Assembly (NCBI GenBank): GCA_051278195.1
Contig: JBNMQM010000019.1
Coordinates: 5,502 to 69,501 of the forward strand
DNA: 64,000 bases
From: JAHRVQ01 sp051278195
GTDB taxonomy: Bacteria > Pseudomonadota > Gammaproteobacteria > Pseudomonadales > Azotimanducaceae
Direction: 5' to 3'
Positions within the stretch are counted from its first letter, which is position 1. Each line of letters begins with the position of its first letter. A model generated the notes under the pieces. The model did not search any database. It was not told the DNA's origin and saw nothing but the letters and a program-made list of their open reading frames with translations. Positions 56,138 through 64,000 of the stretch are shown piece by piece. The position numbers and the translations under genes are program-made.

Positions 56138-57049
56138 TCAAGGCGCCCAGGCTACCGGAAATACTTCCGGAAATTCTTCCAGATGCTGACCATCTTTCGG
56201 ATCAAAGTCATACAGAGCCAAGGGATCCGGAATCGCCTGACTGCGACGGCGCAGATAAGTCACATCGGGACCAGCCCACAACGACGCATGTGAACGCCTG
56301 GGGTGTTCAAGCTCCACGCCACCCAACGCAGAGTGAAGAATATTGCCGTGGAACAGCAGCACATCACCCGGTTCGTAGTCCCACCCCATGATGTCAAATG
56401 AATCCCGCAGTCGGTCAATATTCGGCAACTCTGGCAGAGCAGGATCTAGGAATGAATCAAAGTAGGTCCAGTGCTCATGCGCTTCTTTGCCGATAAGTAC
56501 TTTGCCCGCGGTAAAAGCTGCCTCGAGAACCTTGGCGCCTTCAGGGTCATGACCGGGATCCATACCCACAGGCGGCCGGTAAGTCGCGTTCCATAAATGG
56601 GAACCTCTCACAACTTCCATACTGATATTTCGCGGCGCTGCGTCAGCACAGACCCAAGCACGAACCAGCTGGTGACCTGACACGTTGTAGTAACAGGTGT
56701 CCTGGTGCCATGCACTGGGGGCGATCATACCAGCAGGCTTATAGAACATCTGATCCATGTAAAAACGAACGGGTGCGTTGAGTACCGAACCGACGATTGA
56801 GGCAATCGGCGATTCATCTAGAATCTGTTTTAGCTTCGGCGAATGCGTCGCGGGCCATTGATCAATTCGAAGGGGTTGCGCCACACCGGCAGACATACCG
56901 TCAGGGTGATTGTTTGCGTATTCCAAACCTTCCTCAAGCACTGCCGTCCAGTCCTTGCCCATGATGCCTTTCAACATCACAGCACCGTCACGGTGGAAAT
57001 TTTCGGTTTCTTCTTTCGTCACCTCACGGAGCAATTCTGACATAGCCAT
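56138..57049 (-). CDS. Phytanoyl-CoA dioxygenase family protein
   Basis: The 303-residue 2OG/Fe(II) dioxygenase has the HxD iron ligands in AWHQDTCYY, the 2OG-contacting MEVVRGSH and the distal His in LLFHGNILHSALGG. PhyH members alpha-hydroxylate acyl-CoAs or related lipids and also include oxidases of natural products. It is next to TetR and enoyl-CoA hydratase genes, in keeping with fatty-acyl catabolism. Confidence 0.88.
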   Translation of the reverse strand: MAMSELLREVTKEETENFHRDGAVMLKGIMGKDWTAVLEEGLEYANNHPDGMSAGVAQPLRIDQWPATHSPKLKQILDESPIASIVGSVLNAPVRFYMDQMFYKPAGMIAPSAWHQDTCYYNVSGHQLVRAWVCADAAPRNISMEVVRGSHLWNATYRPPVGMDPGHDPEGAKVLEAAFTAGKVLIGKEAHEHWTYFDSFLDPALPELPNIDRLRDSFDIMGWDYEPGDVLLFHGNILHSALGGVELEHPRRSHASLWAGPDVTYLRRRSQAIPDPLALYDFDPKDGQHLEEFPEVFPVAWAP

Positions 57050-57193
57050 CGTTGTTTAATCTCTTTCGCCGTTAGTGTTAGCATACCTATAAATAAATAC
57101 ACATACATTGTTTTATAGTAGATTGTTTTTACAATGAGAGTTTTTGCAACAAACAGCCTTCCAATAAAAAAATAGGCTTCCAGAGGGAAACAC

Positions 57194-58090
57194 ATGTCAG
57201 CATCATTTGAGTACATCGACTATCAAGTTGAAAATGGCCGCGCACGCATCACCCTGAACCGCCCCGAAAAGCGCAATGCCTTGTCGATTGAACTGGTTGA
57301 AGAATTGCGGGATGCACTTTGGGAAGCGGATGATGACACCTCAGTCCATTGCGTCATTCTAAAAGGGGCTGGTCGATCTTTCTGCGCAGGATACGATCTG
57401 ACCCCAAGTCGAACTCGGAAAGATGATGACGTTGAAAGACGCAAACGGACGAGCATGGATGATGATGCCTGGGGCATAGAACGCTTCCAAAGATGCCTGC
57501 GAACCCTAACCGAAATGCACAAACCTACCATCGCCCAGATTCACGGTCACTGTTACGCCGGCGGCACCGATCTGGCGCTCTACTGCGACATGCTGATCTG
57601 CGCCGACAACGCCAGCATTGGCTACTCCGCACTGCGCAATATGGGCGCCGCTCCAAACCAGATGTGGCTCTACCATATCGGACCGCAATGGACGAAGCGG
57701 TTGCTACTAACTGGTGACACACTCACCGGCAAAGACGCCGCTCACATCGGCCTTGTACTGAAGTCTGTGCCCGAAGAGAATCTTGAACAGGAGGTTGAAG
57801 GGCTTGCTGACCGACTGAGCTGGATTGATCCGGAAATGTTATCGGCAAACAAACGCATCATCAACCTAGGCATGGAATTGATGGGAGCAGGCACGCTGCA
57901 GCGCCTGGCCGCTGAGAACGACGCCCGCGCTCACACGACAAAGGCAGCGAGAGACGTATTCAAACAAATATCGACCGAAGGACTCAGAGCTGCCCTTCAA
58001 GACAGAGACGCACCATTCGGTGACAGCCGGGCTCAGGTCATTGGACCTGAAATCCGTGATGAAAACGGCAGACTAGTAGACCGACAGTAA
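57194..58090 (+). CDS. Enoyl-CoA hydratase/isomerase family protein
   Basis: The 298-residue crotonase has RITLNRPEKRNALS, the CoA-binding FCAGYDLTPS oxyanion loop and CYAGGTDLALYCDMLICADNA. It hydrates or isomerises an enoyl-CoA. A GAGGG site precedes the ATG. It is divergent from PhyH and is followed at 58151 by a cupin and glyoxalase operon. Confidence 0.92.
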   Translation: MSASFEYIDYQVENGRARITLNRPEKRNALSIELVEELRDALWEADDDTSVHCVILKGAGRSFCAGYDLTPSRTRKDDDVERRKRTSMDDDAWGIERFQRCLRTLTEMHKPTIAQIHGHCYAGGTDLALYCDMLICADNASIGYSALRNMGAAPNQMWLYHIGPQWTKRLLLTGDTLTGKDAAHIGLVLKSVPEENLEQEVEGLADRLSWIDPEMLSANKRIINLGMELMGAGTLQRLAAENDARAHTTKAARDVFKQISTEGLRAALQDRDAPFGDSRAQVIGPEIRDENGRLVDRQ

Positions 58091-58150
58091 CGGATATTAA
58101 TATAGAGACGAGCTCGCCACTAACAATCGATCTAAGTAGGAGAGAAAACA

Positions 58151-58585
58151 ATGGCTATGCAGGACATCACGCCACTAAACGACCAACTGGCAGACATTAT
58201 CGTTCGATCAGATGAACCTTGGATCGAAACAGAGCCGGACAAAGCCTGGATAAAGGTACTGTGGACCGGACCGGAAACTGGCCGTTGGTCTGCTCTTTTT
58301 CGTTGGAAGAAAGGTTACGTGGCGCAAAAACACAAGCACCTCTCTGATGCCCATACGTTTATTCTCAAAGGCAAGTTGCAGGTTCGCGACGGCATCTTAA
58401 ACGCGGGTGACTATGACTATGAACCCAATGGTGTGTTGCACGATGCCACCATAGCGCTAGAAGATACTGAATACCTGTTCATCTGCGATGGCCCCGTGAT
58501 GTTCTACAACGATGATGGTTTGACACACTATCTTGGCTGGGAGGAACTGACTCGAATGAAGCAAGCAGCGGGTAACCCACAATGA
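58151..58585 (+). CDS. Cupin domain protein (ChrR/acetylacetone dioxygenase-like)
   Basis: A single cupin of 144 residues with the metal-binding histidines in QKHKHLSDAHTFILKG, a Gly-rich loop, and a second motif His near GVLHDA. It resembles the ChrR-like cupin family of metal-dependent dioxygenases. A strong GGAGAG site precedes the ATG, and the stop overlaps the glyoxalase start (ATGA), so the two are coupled. Confidence 0.8.
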   Translation: MAMQDITPLNDQLADIIVRSDEPWIETEPDKAWIKVLWTGPETGRWSALFRWKKGYVAQKHKHLSDAHTFILKGKLQVRDGILNAGDYDYEPNGVLHDATIALEDTEYLFICDGPVMFYNDDGLTHYLGWEELTRMKQAAGNPQ

Positions 58586-59070
58586 CAGCAACAAACGATT
58601 TCGTCATAAATCAAACAATGTTGCGGATCAAGAACCCGGAAAAATCCGTGCCATTTTATCAAGAAGTCCTCGGCATGACGTTGCTCGACCGGTTCGACTT
58701 TCCCGACATGGCATTCAGTCTGTATTTTCTTGGCTATCCCATAACCGATATTCCAGAAAAGCCAGAAGAAAGAGCAGAGTGGATCTTTCAGCAACCGGCG
58801 TTACTTGAACTCACCCATAACCATGGCACGGAATCAGACCCGGAAGTTGCTTACCACAACGGTAACGAGGAACCCCAGGGCTTTGGCCACATCGGCATTT
58901 CAGTACCCGATGTTTATCAAGCCTGCGAACGATTTGATTCGCTGGGAGTTGAATACGTAAAACGGCCAGATGACGGCAAGATGAAGGGCTTGGCCTTTAT
59001 CAAGGACCCAGATGGCTACTGGATCGAAATTCTATCGCCAAAGGGCCTGCGTGATCTTATCCTGGGGTGA
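58582..59070 (+). CDS. gloA: Glyoxalase I (lactoylglutathione lyase), eukaryotic/GloA3-like type
   Basis: The enzyme converts the methylglyoxal-glutathione hemithioacetal to S-lactoylglutathione. The 162-residue protein has the metal ligands Gln11 (NQTMLRI), Glu76 (LLELTHN), His103 (GFGHIG) and Glu149 (YWIEI). This Gln/Glu/His/Glu set and the extra loop (YHNGNEEPQG) are those of the human-type zinc enzyme and of the longer Pseudomonas GloA3, not E. coli GloA. Coupled to the cupin gene. Confidence 0.92.
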   Translation: MTATNDFVINQTMLRIKNPEKSVPFYQEVLGMTLLDRFDFPDMAFSLYFLGYPITDIPEKPEERAEWIFQQPALLELTHNHGTESDPEVAYHNGNEEPQGFGHIGISVPDVYQACERFDSLGVEYVKRPDDGKMKGLAFIKDPDGYWIEILSPKGLRDLILG

Positions 59071-59081
59071 TTGACACCCGT

Positions 59082-60944
59082 TTAAGGTGCGTACCAGATC
59101 GGCGATGTATAGGCTCTTTCCTGGATCACGTCTGGATAGTCATCACCGTTTTCCTTGCCGAGCGCAATTCTGTCCATGAGAGAATGGCGCGCCGTTGGAA
59201 CTTGAAGCACTCGCGCATAGTAAAAAGCGGGGTTGCTGGAGTCAAACTCAGGATCGGTCCAGACCAAGGACAACTGGCTCGCGCCTTGATCACTCGTCGT
59301 TTTTGCCGTTCGCCGATCAACGTTGTCTGGCAAGGGCGCAAGCTTTCCATCAATTAGCCGTTGCTCATCTGACCACGCGACATCGAAAACTCGCTCGTGT
59401 GTATCACCGCTTTGATCAACCCATCCTTTGATGACTTGGACACGGTCAAGGTTTGCACCTAGCGGATCACGTGCGGCAAAGATCATCATGGTGGGTGACG
59501 AATAAGCAGAATGGCGGCTGGCTAGTGTTCCTCCCATAGGCACACCTTTCTCGTAACCCGTTCTGCTGATGTCCATGAGATCATCATTTGTAAACTGCCA
59601 GCCACCAAACATCCGCACCCGGATTCTGGTGCCGGTAGTCGCATAGACTTCTCGTCGATACATTGCATCCATGATGGATTCTCGAGAGTTCTCCGTCGCC
59701 CACACGGCCGCCAGACCTGATGCAGACATGGTCCATCCAGACGCATTGCCTAAGGCGTTTGACTGCTTGTTTTCAGGTATTGAATCGTAGGCATATTTCC
59801 CCCAAAAATTCGGTTCTTCAGCAGTCGAAAGACCCGTGTGTGAATCCGTTGAGCCGATCATTCCTAACTTAAAAGGATTCGCACCAATGTTCTGGTCTAG
59901 TACAAGCCCTGTTTTGAGAGCGGCCCGAACGTAATCCCCTGAGCGCACGACATACTCTTCCTTCGTAGCAGAGAGGTAATGTGCATAGGTTTCGAATTTT
60001 GCAAACTCATCATCGGGTGACAACGATTCATGGGTTTCCGAGTCACCCTTGATCTGAGTGACTTCTACAATGCGCTCATATCGCAATCGCTGCGCCGCAT
60101 AGGCGCTATCGATAGCATTACCGCGCAAGGACTTGATATCGAACATCACACCTTTGCTGACATTTGAATTGTGTGGAATGGACAGAAACCGCACACCCGT
60201 CTCATTTTCCGTCGTCCCAAGCCATCGCCACAAATCCTCAGGGTAAGGGCTGTCAGTTGAAGCAAACGGCATAAATTGTCTACCCGAAACCGCATCAGCG
60301 TTGGTGATCACGACTCGATGTAAGTTCGCGCCCCCTGGTTGGGATGACCACTCCCAGCCAGAAAAAGCCGTGAAAACACCTAGTTTGTTGTGTTGATCTG
60401 CTGTATCCAACAATCTGTGCCAGGCGTTTAAAGCAGACACATCCGCGCCTGGTACCGGATCACCCAGATCTTCCGCGTAGGTTTTGGCAGCCTCGCGTGG
60501 ATCAGCCGGCTTAGGCAAGATATCATTAAAGAAAGCCTGACCATTGCCACTATCAATAGCTTCTCTGATTTCACGCTCCCTGTACCACAGCACCAACCTT
60601 TCAATGGGGCTAGGATCTTTAAGGCCAATGCCTTCATTGTAGATATCCTTAATACCGCCCAGAAATTCGGCGTGATCCGACACGACCAAAAAATCGAGTG
60701 GGGTTTCAAGCTGAATTCGGGATCGGTTATAGGCATGAATCACAGGTTCACCCTGTGCGAAACGATACGCATCATCGGGTGATATCGATTTATTACCGTT
60801 CAGAAATGCATCAAAGGAATTGTTGGTGTGAAGATGAGTATCACCCCACAGCAACCGCGTTGTTTCAGAAGGGCCGTCGGCCGAGGCGGTCGACACACCT
60901 ATGAACAACAGCGGTAAGAAAACAATCGGATAGATGAAATTCAT
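59082..60944 (-). CDS. DUF3604 domain-containing protein
   Basis: The 620-residue secreted protein has a signal peptide and PHP-like metal motifs: LLWGDTHLHT, VVSDHAEFLGG and GSTDSHTGLS. DUF3604 proteins are frequent in marine gammaproteobacteria and belong to the PHP-like metal-dependent hydrolase group; the substrate is not known. Its start overlaps the end of the GST-like gene by four bases, so the two are translationally coupled. Confidence 0.85.
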   Translation of the reverse strand: MNFIYPIVFLPLLFIGVSTASADGPSETTRLLWGDTHLHTNNSFDAFLNGNKSISPDDAYRFAQGEPVIHAYNRSRIQLETPLDFLVVSDHAEFLGGIKDIYNEGIGLKDPSPIERLVLWYREREIREAIDSGNGQAFFNDILPKPADPREAAKTYAEDLGDPVPGADVSALNAWHRLLDTADQHNKLGVFTAFSGWEWSSQPGGANLHRVVITNADAVSGRQFMPFASTDSPYPEDLWRWLGTTENETGVRFLSIPHNSNVSKGVMFDIKSLRGNAIDSAYAAQRLRYERIVEVTQIKGDSETHESLSPDDEFAKFETYAHYLSATKEEYVVRSGDYVRAALKTGLVLDQNIGANPFKLGMIGSTDSHTGLSTAEEPNFWGKYAYDSIPENKQSNALGNASGWTMSASGLAAVWATENSRESIMDAMYRREVYATTGTRIRVRMFGGWQFTNDDLMDISRTGYEKGVPMGGTLASRHSAYSSPTMMIFAARDPLGANLDRVQVIKGWVDQSGDTHERVFDVAWSDEQRLIDGKLAPLPDNVDRRTAKTTSDQGASQLSLVWTDPEFDSSNPAFYYARVLQVPTARHSLMDRIALGKENGDDYPDVIQERAYTSPIWYAP

Positions 60945-62023
60945 GAGGGCACCGCTCCGTCAAACACGTTGATCGGCTTATTGAACGGCGCTTGTCTCGC
61001 TGCGTCATAATCAGACTTAGCTTGGAGATCGTCTTGCCAGAGTATCTCTGCCGGCGCAAAAGGCAGTAAAGCCTTCACAGCATTTTGCGAGACCTCATCA
61101 AGAGAGGCGAAACGTTCACGAAGCATTTCCAAGCAATACACGCGGTAGCGAGACACAGGCAATCGTTGATACTGACAACCCTGAACGGTCATCGAAAACT
61201 TATCCTGATTCTGATGCCATGCTTTCGCATTGTCGGTGAGTTGAACAAGGTGCGTCTCACTAATCTCTTGCAGCATCGGTGTAAGGTCACCCGGTATTGA
61301 AGACAGAAAATCACCATCACCAGATTGATGACTAGCATTCCACATACGCCCCAGCCATTCGAATACAAGGGGTGCTGTATCACGCATGATTTCTGCGGGT
61401 GTGGGGTCCTGGCCAAAATGTCGCAGCATAGGACCCATCAAACCGATATCGGCGAGTGAAGGTTTGTCGCCAAGAATAAAGGGACGCGATTCAAGCACCG
61501 AGGACATGAGCGCCAGAATCCGGTGATAACCTGATTCGACGTGCTCACGCGTTTCACCCGTAACGCCATCGTTAATCACGAAGCCTTTTAGTTGGCGATT
61601 TTTCACAATGCGAGCGCGCACGAATCTGGGCAACTTAACGTGGGCCGTCAGCTCGTCAGCAAGGATGCGGCACAACAGCTCTCGATCATGGTCGTAACTC
61701 CAGCGATAATGCATAGCCACTCGCCACAACCACTCATCAGCGTAGTCTTCAATAAGATGTGCAATAAACTCAACCACAGGATTTTTTGGCAGGATACTGC
61801 GCTCAGGATATTCCGTTTCGAATTGCAAAATCATCGGTGTACTGTCGGACATCCAGCGACCATCACTCCGCTTTATCATTGGGTGCTGAATGCTGCCCAA
61901 CTGCTCCATAATTTCGTGGCGCACGTCGTAAGGTGAACCTCGCTCGTGGGCGATACCTTTATAACGAAGGTAGGTTTCCAGTTTGCCAGTGTAGTAGGAA
62001 ACGCTTGCGCCGTAGACTTTCAC
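60941..62023 (-). CDS. GST-like (N-terminal thioredoxin domain) large protein
   Basis: The 360-residue protein starts with VKVYGASVSYYTGKLETYLRY, like the first strand and helix of a GST. IQHPMIKRSDGRWMSDSTPM holds a cis-Pro and glutathione contacts, and a long helical domain follows. This is the larger GST-N/GST-C family often paired with DUF3604. GTG 62023 is chosen; an ATG at 62095 would add a Cys-rich leader that is not GST-like and overlaps the Crp start. Confidence 0.75.
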   Translation of the reverse strand: MKVYGASVSYYTGKLETYLRYKGIAHERGSPYDVRHEIMEQLGSIQHPMIKRSDGRWMSDSTPMILQFETEYPERSILPKNPVVEFIAHLIEDYADEWLWRVAMHYRWSYDHDRELLCRILADELTAHVKLPRFVRARIVKNRQLKGFVINDGVTGETREHVESGYHRILALMSSVLESRPFILGDKPSLADIGLMGPMLRHFGQDPTPAEIMRDTAPLVFEWLGRMWNASHQSGDGDFLSSIPGDLTPMLQEISETHLVQLTDNAKAWHQNQDKFSMTVQGCQYQRLPVSRYRVYCLEMLRERFASLDEVSQNAVKALLPFAPAEILWQDDLQAKSDYDAARQAPFNKPINVFDGAVPS

Positions 62024-62089
62024 TTTTTCACCCACCCTATGCAATACACGGACAATAGAGCATCTATTGCGGATAGAATGTAAACAAAT

Positions 62090-62836
62090 ATGCATTTGGT
62101 AAAATCAATGGCACTCCTCCAAACCGATGTCACGATGTTTACAGACTTGCTACCCGCCGAGGTCATGGCCCAAATAGAGGCTGCTGGTAAATTTAGATCT
62201 TATAGAGATGGCGAGCTGATACAACAGCGCGGTGACACAAGGCGGGGACTATCAATACTGATATCGGGAGCCATTATCGCCGGCAATATGGGGGTCGATG
62301 GTTCATTTGTGGTGTCGTCCATACTGCAGCCTGGAGAGTGTTTTGGGGAATTCACATTGTTCGCCGATTTGCCACGGACCCATGACCTTTCCGCGTCCAG
62401 AGCAGTCAAGGTATTACATCTTTCAGAACAGGCGTTCCTCAAACTCTTCGATCAGGAACCCACTATCAGCAAGGCGCTGCTCACCGTTACCCTAAGGCGC
62501 ACACACAACCTGCTTGAGTTTCTAGACGGGCAGCGACGATTGGCATTGCCGGTTCGCTTGGCAAAGGTATTGTTGTCGTTCCTATCGAATGAAGGTGCGC
62601 TATCAGTCGTGCGGTGCACGCAGGAAGAGTTGGCCTACATGCTCGGCGTTACACGTGTATCGGTAAGCAAGGCACTGAGGCTGCTGGTTAAAGAGTGCTT
62701 CATCCGGCTCGGGTATAAAAAAATAGAAGTGGCAGACAAAAACCTGCTCAGTCTTTGGGTAGAGGAAAGAAGTTTGGTGGCCCCAGTGACAGCAATCGTG
62801 CTGGACAGAGACAACAGATTACGAAAAGCTCATTAA
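62090..62836 (+). CDS. Crp/Fnr family transcriptional regulator
   Basis: The 248-residue regulator has a cyclic-nucleotide-binding-type beta-roll (about 20-125, with GEC-FGEFTLFADLPRTHDLSA) and a C-terminal helix-turn-helix (CTQEELAYMLGVTRVSVSKAL). There is no Fnr cysteine cluster, so it is Crp-like. It is divergent from the GST-like/DUF3604 unit and may regulate it. ATG 62108 is an alternative start. Confidence 0.92.
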   Translation: MHLVKSMALLQTDVTMFTDLLPAEVMAQIEAAGKFRSYRDGELIQQRGDTRRGLSILISGAIIAGNMGVDGSFVVSSILQPGECFGEFTLFADLPRTHDLSASRAVKVLHLSEQAFLKLFDQEPTISKALLTVTLRRTHNLLEFLDGQRRLALPVRLAKVLLSFLSNEGALSVVRCTQEELAYMLGVTRVSVSKALRLLVKECFIRLGYKKIEVADKNLLSLWVEERSLVAPVTAIVLDRDNRLRKAH

Positions 62837-62983
62837 AAAAAGTCTTGTTTGATCATCGCCGGACTGGGTGGCATGTTGTTAAAGTGCTTTACCCAAGCAC
62901 ACCTGCTTTATTAGGCCTGTCAGATATTAGGAAAAAATGATTAAACACTATAAAAATGAAAAAAAGGCGACGGTGAATTCGTC

Positions 62984-63973
62984 TTGAAAAGACGAGCCGC
63001 CCTCTTTTTAATTTTGTTCGCGACCGCGTTCAACATTGCAGCTGATGATATCCGGCCTGCCTGGTTACAGATAACAGAAACAGCGAATAGTGGGGTCTTT
63101 GACCTGGTTTGGAAACAGCCAGCCAAGCAGAATAGAAATCAGAAAATTGAGCCCGTTTTTCCTGAAGCTTGTATAAGCATCGACAAGACAACTTTTGATC
63201 GAAGTAAAGAGTGGCTGATTAAGCGTGCACGCTTATCCTGCGGAGATGAGATTAGCGCTGATCAAGTGGTTAGGATCGATGGTCTTGAACACGTATTGAT
63301 GAGTGTTTTCGTTAGATTAGTCCAAGTGAATGGCACGGTTAAGTCGTTTATTGTTAAACCTAGCGACCCCACTTTCGCCTTAAATTTGGGCGCTGATGAT
63401 TCAGACTTGTTCACCTACTTTCAATTTGGCGTGGAGCATCTTTTGGCCGGTTATGATCACATTCTATTCGTGATTGGGCTGGTGCTATTGGTCCGCCTGC
63501 CAATCAAGCTTATTCAAGTTGTTACCTCCTTTACTCTTGCGCATTCACTCACATTGGCGCTCTCTACTTTGGGCCTGGTATCCATATCCCAGAATGTTGT
63601 GGAAGCCGTCATCGCACTGAGTATCGTTTTTTTAGCTTTTGAGCTTGTCAGGGCGCAAGATCATAACCCGAGCTTACTAACTCAATATCCATGGGGTATG
63701 ACCTTTTTCCTTGGCTTGTTGCACGGCTTTGGTTTCGCAAGCGCGCTTACAACAATTGACCTTCCTCAAGAGACCATCGTACCTGCCTTGTTCTTTTTCA
63801 ATCTTGGTGTGGAAGTTGGGCAACTGATACTTGTTTCGATAGTTCTGGCGGGGTTATTTTTCAGTCGCTTTATCCCACACGCTCTTCTGATGAAAATAAG
63901 ATCTTTACCCGCTTACCTGCTGGGATCTATAGGAAGCTTTTGGCTGATACAAAGGATCGCAGTGATATTTTAG
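62984..63973 (+). CDS. HupE/UreJ-like membrane protein
   Basis: The 329-residue protein has a signal peptide, a periplasmic part of about 130 residues, then several helices with the FGVEHLLAGYDHILFVIGL and FLGLLHGFGFASAL blocks of the HupE/UreJ_2 family. These are predicted metal (nickel or cobalt) or small-molecule permeases. A TTG start is used because an in-frame stop lies upstream at 62957; a GGTGAA site precedes it. The window ends just after. Confidence 0.78.
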   Translation: MKRRAALFLILFATAFNIAADDIRPAWLQITETANSGVFDLVWKQPAKQNRNQKIEPVFPEACISIDKTTFDRSKEWLIKRARLSCGDEISADQVVRIDGLEHVLMSVFVRLVQVNGTVKSFIVKPSDPTFALNLGADDSDLFTYFQFGVEHLLAGYDHILFVIGLVLLVRLPIKLIQVVTSFTLAHSLTLALSTLGLVSISQNVVEAVIALSIVFLAFELVRAQDHNPSLLTQYPWGMTFFLGLLHGFGFASALTTIDLPQETIVPALFFFNLGVEVGQLILVSIVLAGLFFSRFIPHALLMKIRSLPAYLLGSIGSFWLIQRIAVIF

Positions 63974-64000
63974 TTAATGCTTTGGTTTAAATTTTCAAGC

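Noticed and set aside
1..64000. CRISPR array, tRNA or rRNA gene, or prophage
   Set aside because: I found no regular direct repeats with spacers, no cloverleaf or rRNA-like sequence and no phage structural genes. Absence is by eye only.

Overview
The window looks like a chromosomal segment from a marine, heterotrophic gammaproteobacterium, possibly from the OM60/NOR5, BD1-7 or HTCC2143-like groups. This placement is inferred from gene content only: a Porin_5-type porin, a DUF3604 protein, two carotenoid-cleavage-type oxygenases, a P450, several acyl-CoA dehydrogenases, SDRs, GSTs and phytanoyl-CoA dioxygenase, and an ECF sigma factor. No rRNA or tRNA gene was recognised, so the taxonomy is not fixed.

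The main result is three genes in which an in-frame UGA replaces a redox-active cysteine codon: a membrane-anchored peroxiredoxin (30905-31678, minus, RGHWUPYC), a thioredoxin-fold protein (47581-48720, plus, SSWUGC) and an AhpD/carboxymuconolactone-decarboxylase-like protein (52630-53184, plus, CRYU). In each, the reading frame stays homologous on both sides of the UGA. Each also has a stem-loop whose apical loop lies 16-20 nt after the UGA, matching a bacterial SECIS. I annotate all three as selenoproteins. An ordinary gene caller would split each into two ORFs. No selA, selB, selC or selD gene is visible here, so the Sec machinery must lie elsewhere.

Layout. 1-5 kb: GFA-family fragment, GST, SDR remnant, flavin enzymes, SDR and carotenoid oxygenase. 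5.5-12.3 kb: ECF sigma factor with a membrane partner, a DUF6498-like gene with two nonsense codons, lipoproteins, porin, a PEP-CTERM-like secreted protein and a broken sensor kinase. 12.3-22 kb: carboxylesterase, epimerase, second carotenoid oxygenase with an SRPBCC protein, a PAS gene with an amber codon, a DsbA-like protein and a hybrid histidine kinase. 22-26 kb: amidase, IS66 debris and a broken lipoprotein gene. 25.8-37.7 kb: transaldolase, acyl-CoA dehydrogenase, P450, 2OG oxygenase, selenoprotein 1, monooxygenase, nitroreductase, acyl-CoA ligase and S9 peptidase. 37.8-40.1 kb: TetR regulator with three operator-like boxes and a divergent tautomerase. 40.1-45.6 kb: a pseudogene-rich stretch around a Nudix hydrolase, a serine hydrolase and a SPOUT methyltransferase. 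45.6-53.2 kb: ADH with a divergent MarR regulator, selenoprotein 2, GST, SDR, reductase, MaoC pair and selenoprotein 3. 53.3-64 kb: ThuA, acyl-CoA dehydrogenase, TetR, PhyH, enoyl-CoA hydratase, cupin, glyoxalase I, DUF3604, GST-like, Crp and HupE/UreJ-like genes.

Taken together, the genes suggest oxidative and CoA-dependent catabolism of hydrophobic compounds (P450, PhyH, dehydrogenases, hydratases, ligase, esterase) with much thiol and peroxide detoxification (GSTs, glyoxalase I, three selenoproteins). About a dozen genes are decayed, and short 11-13 nt tandem duplications recur between genes.
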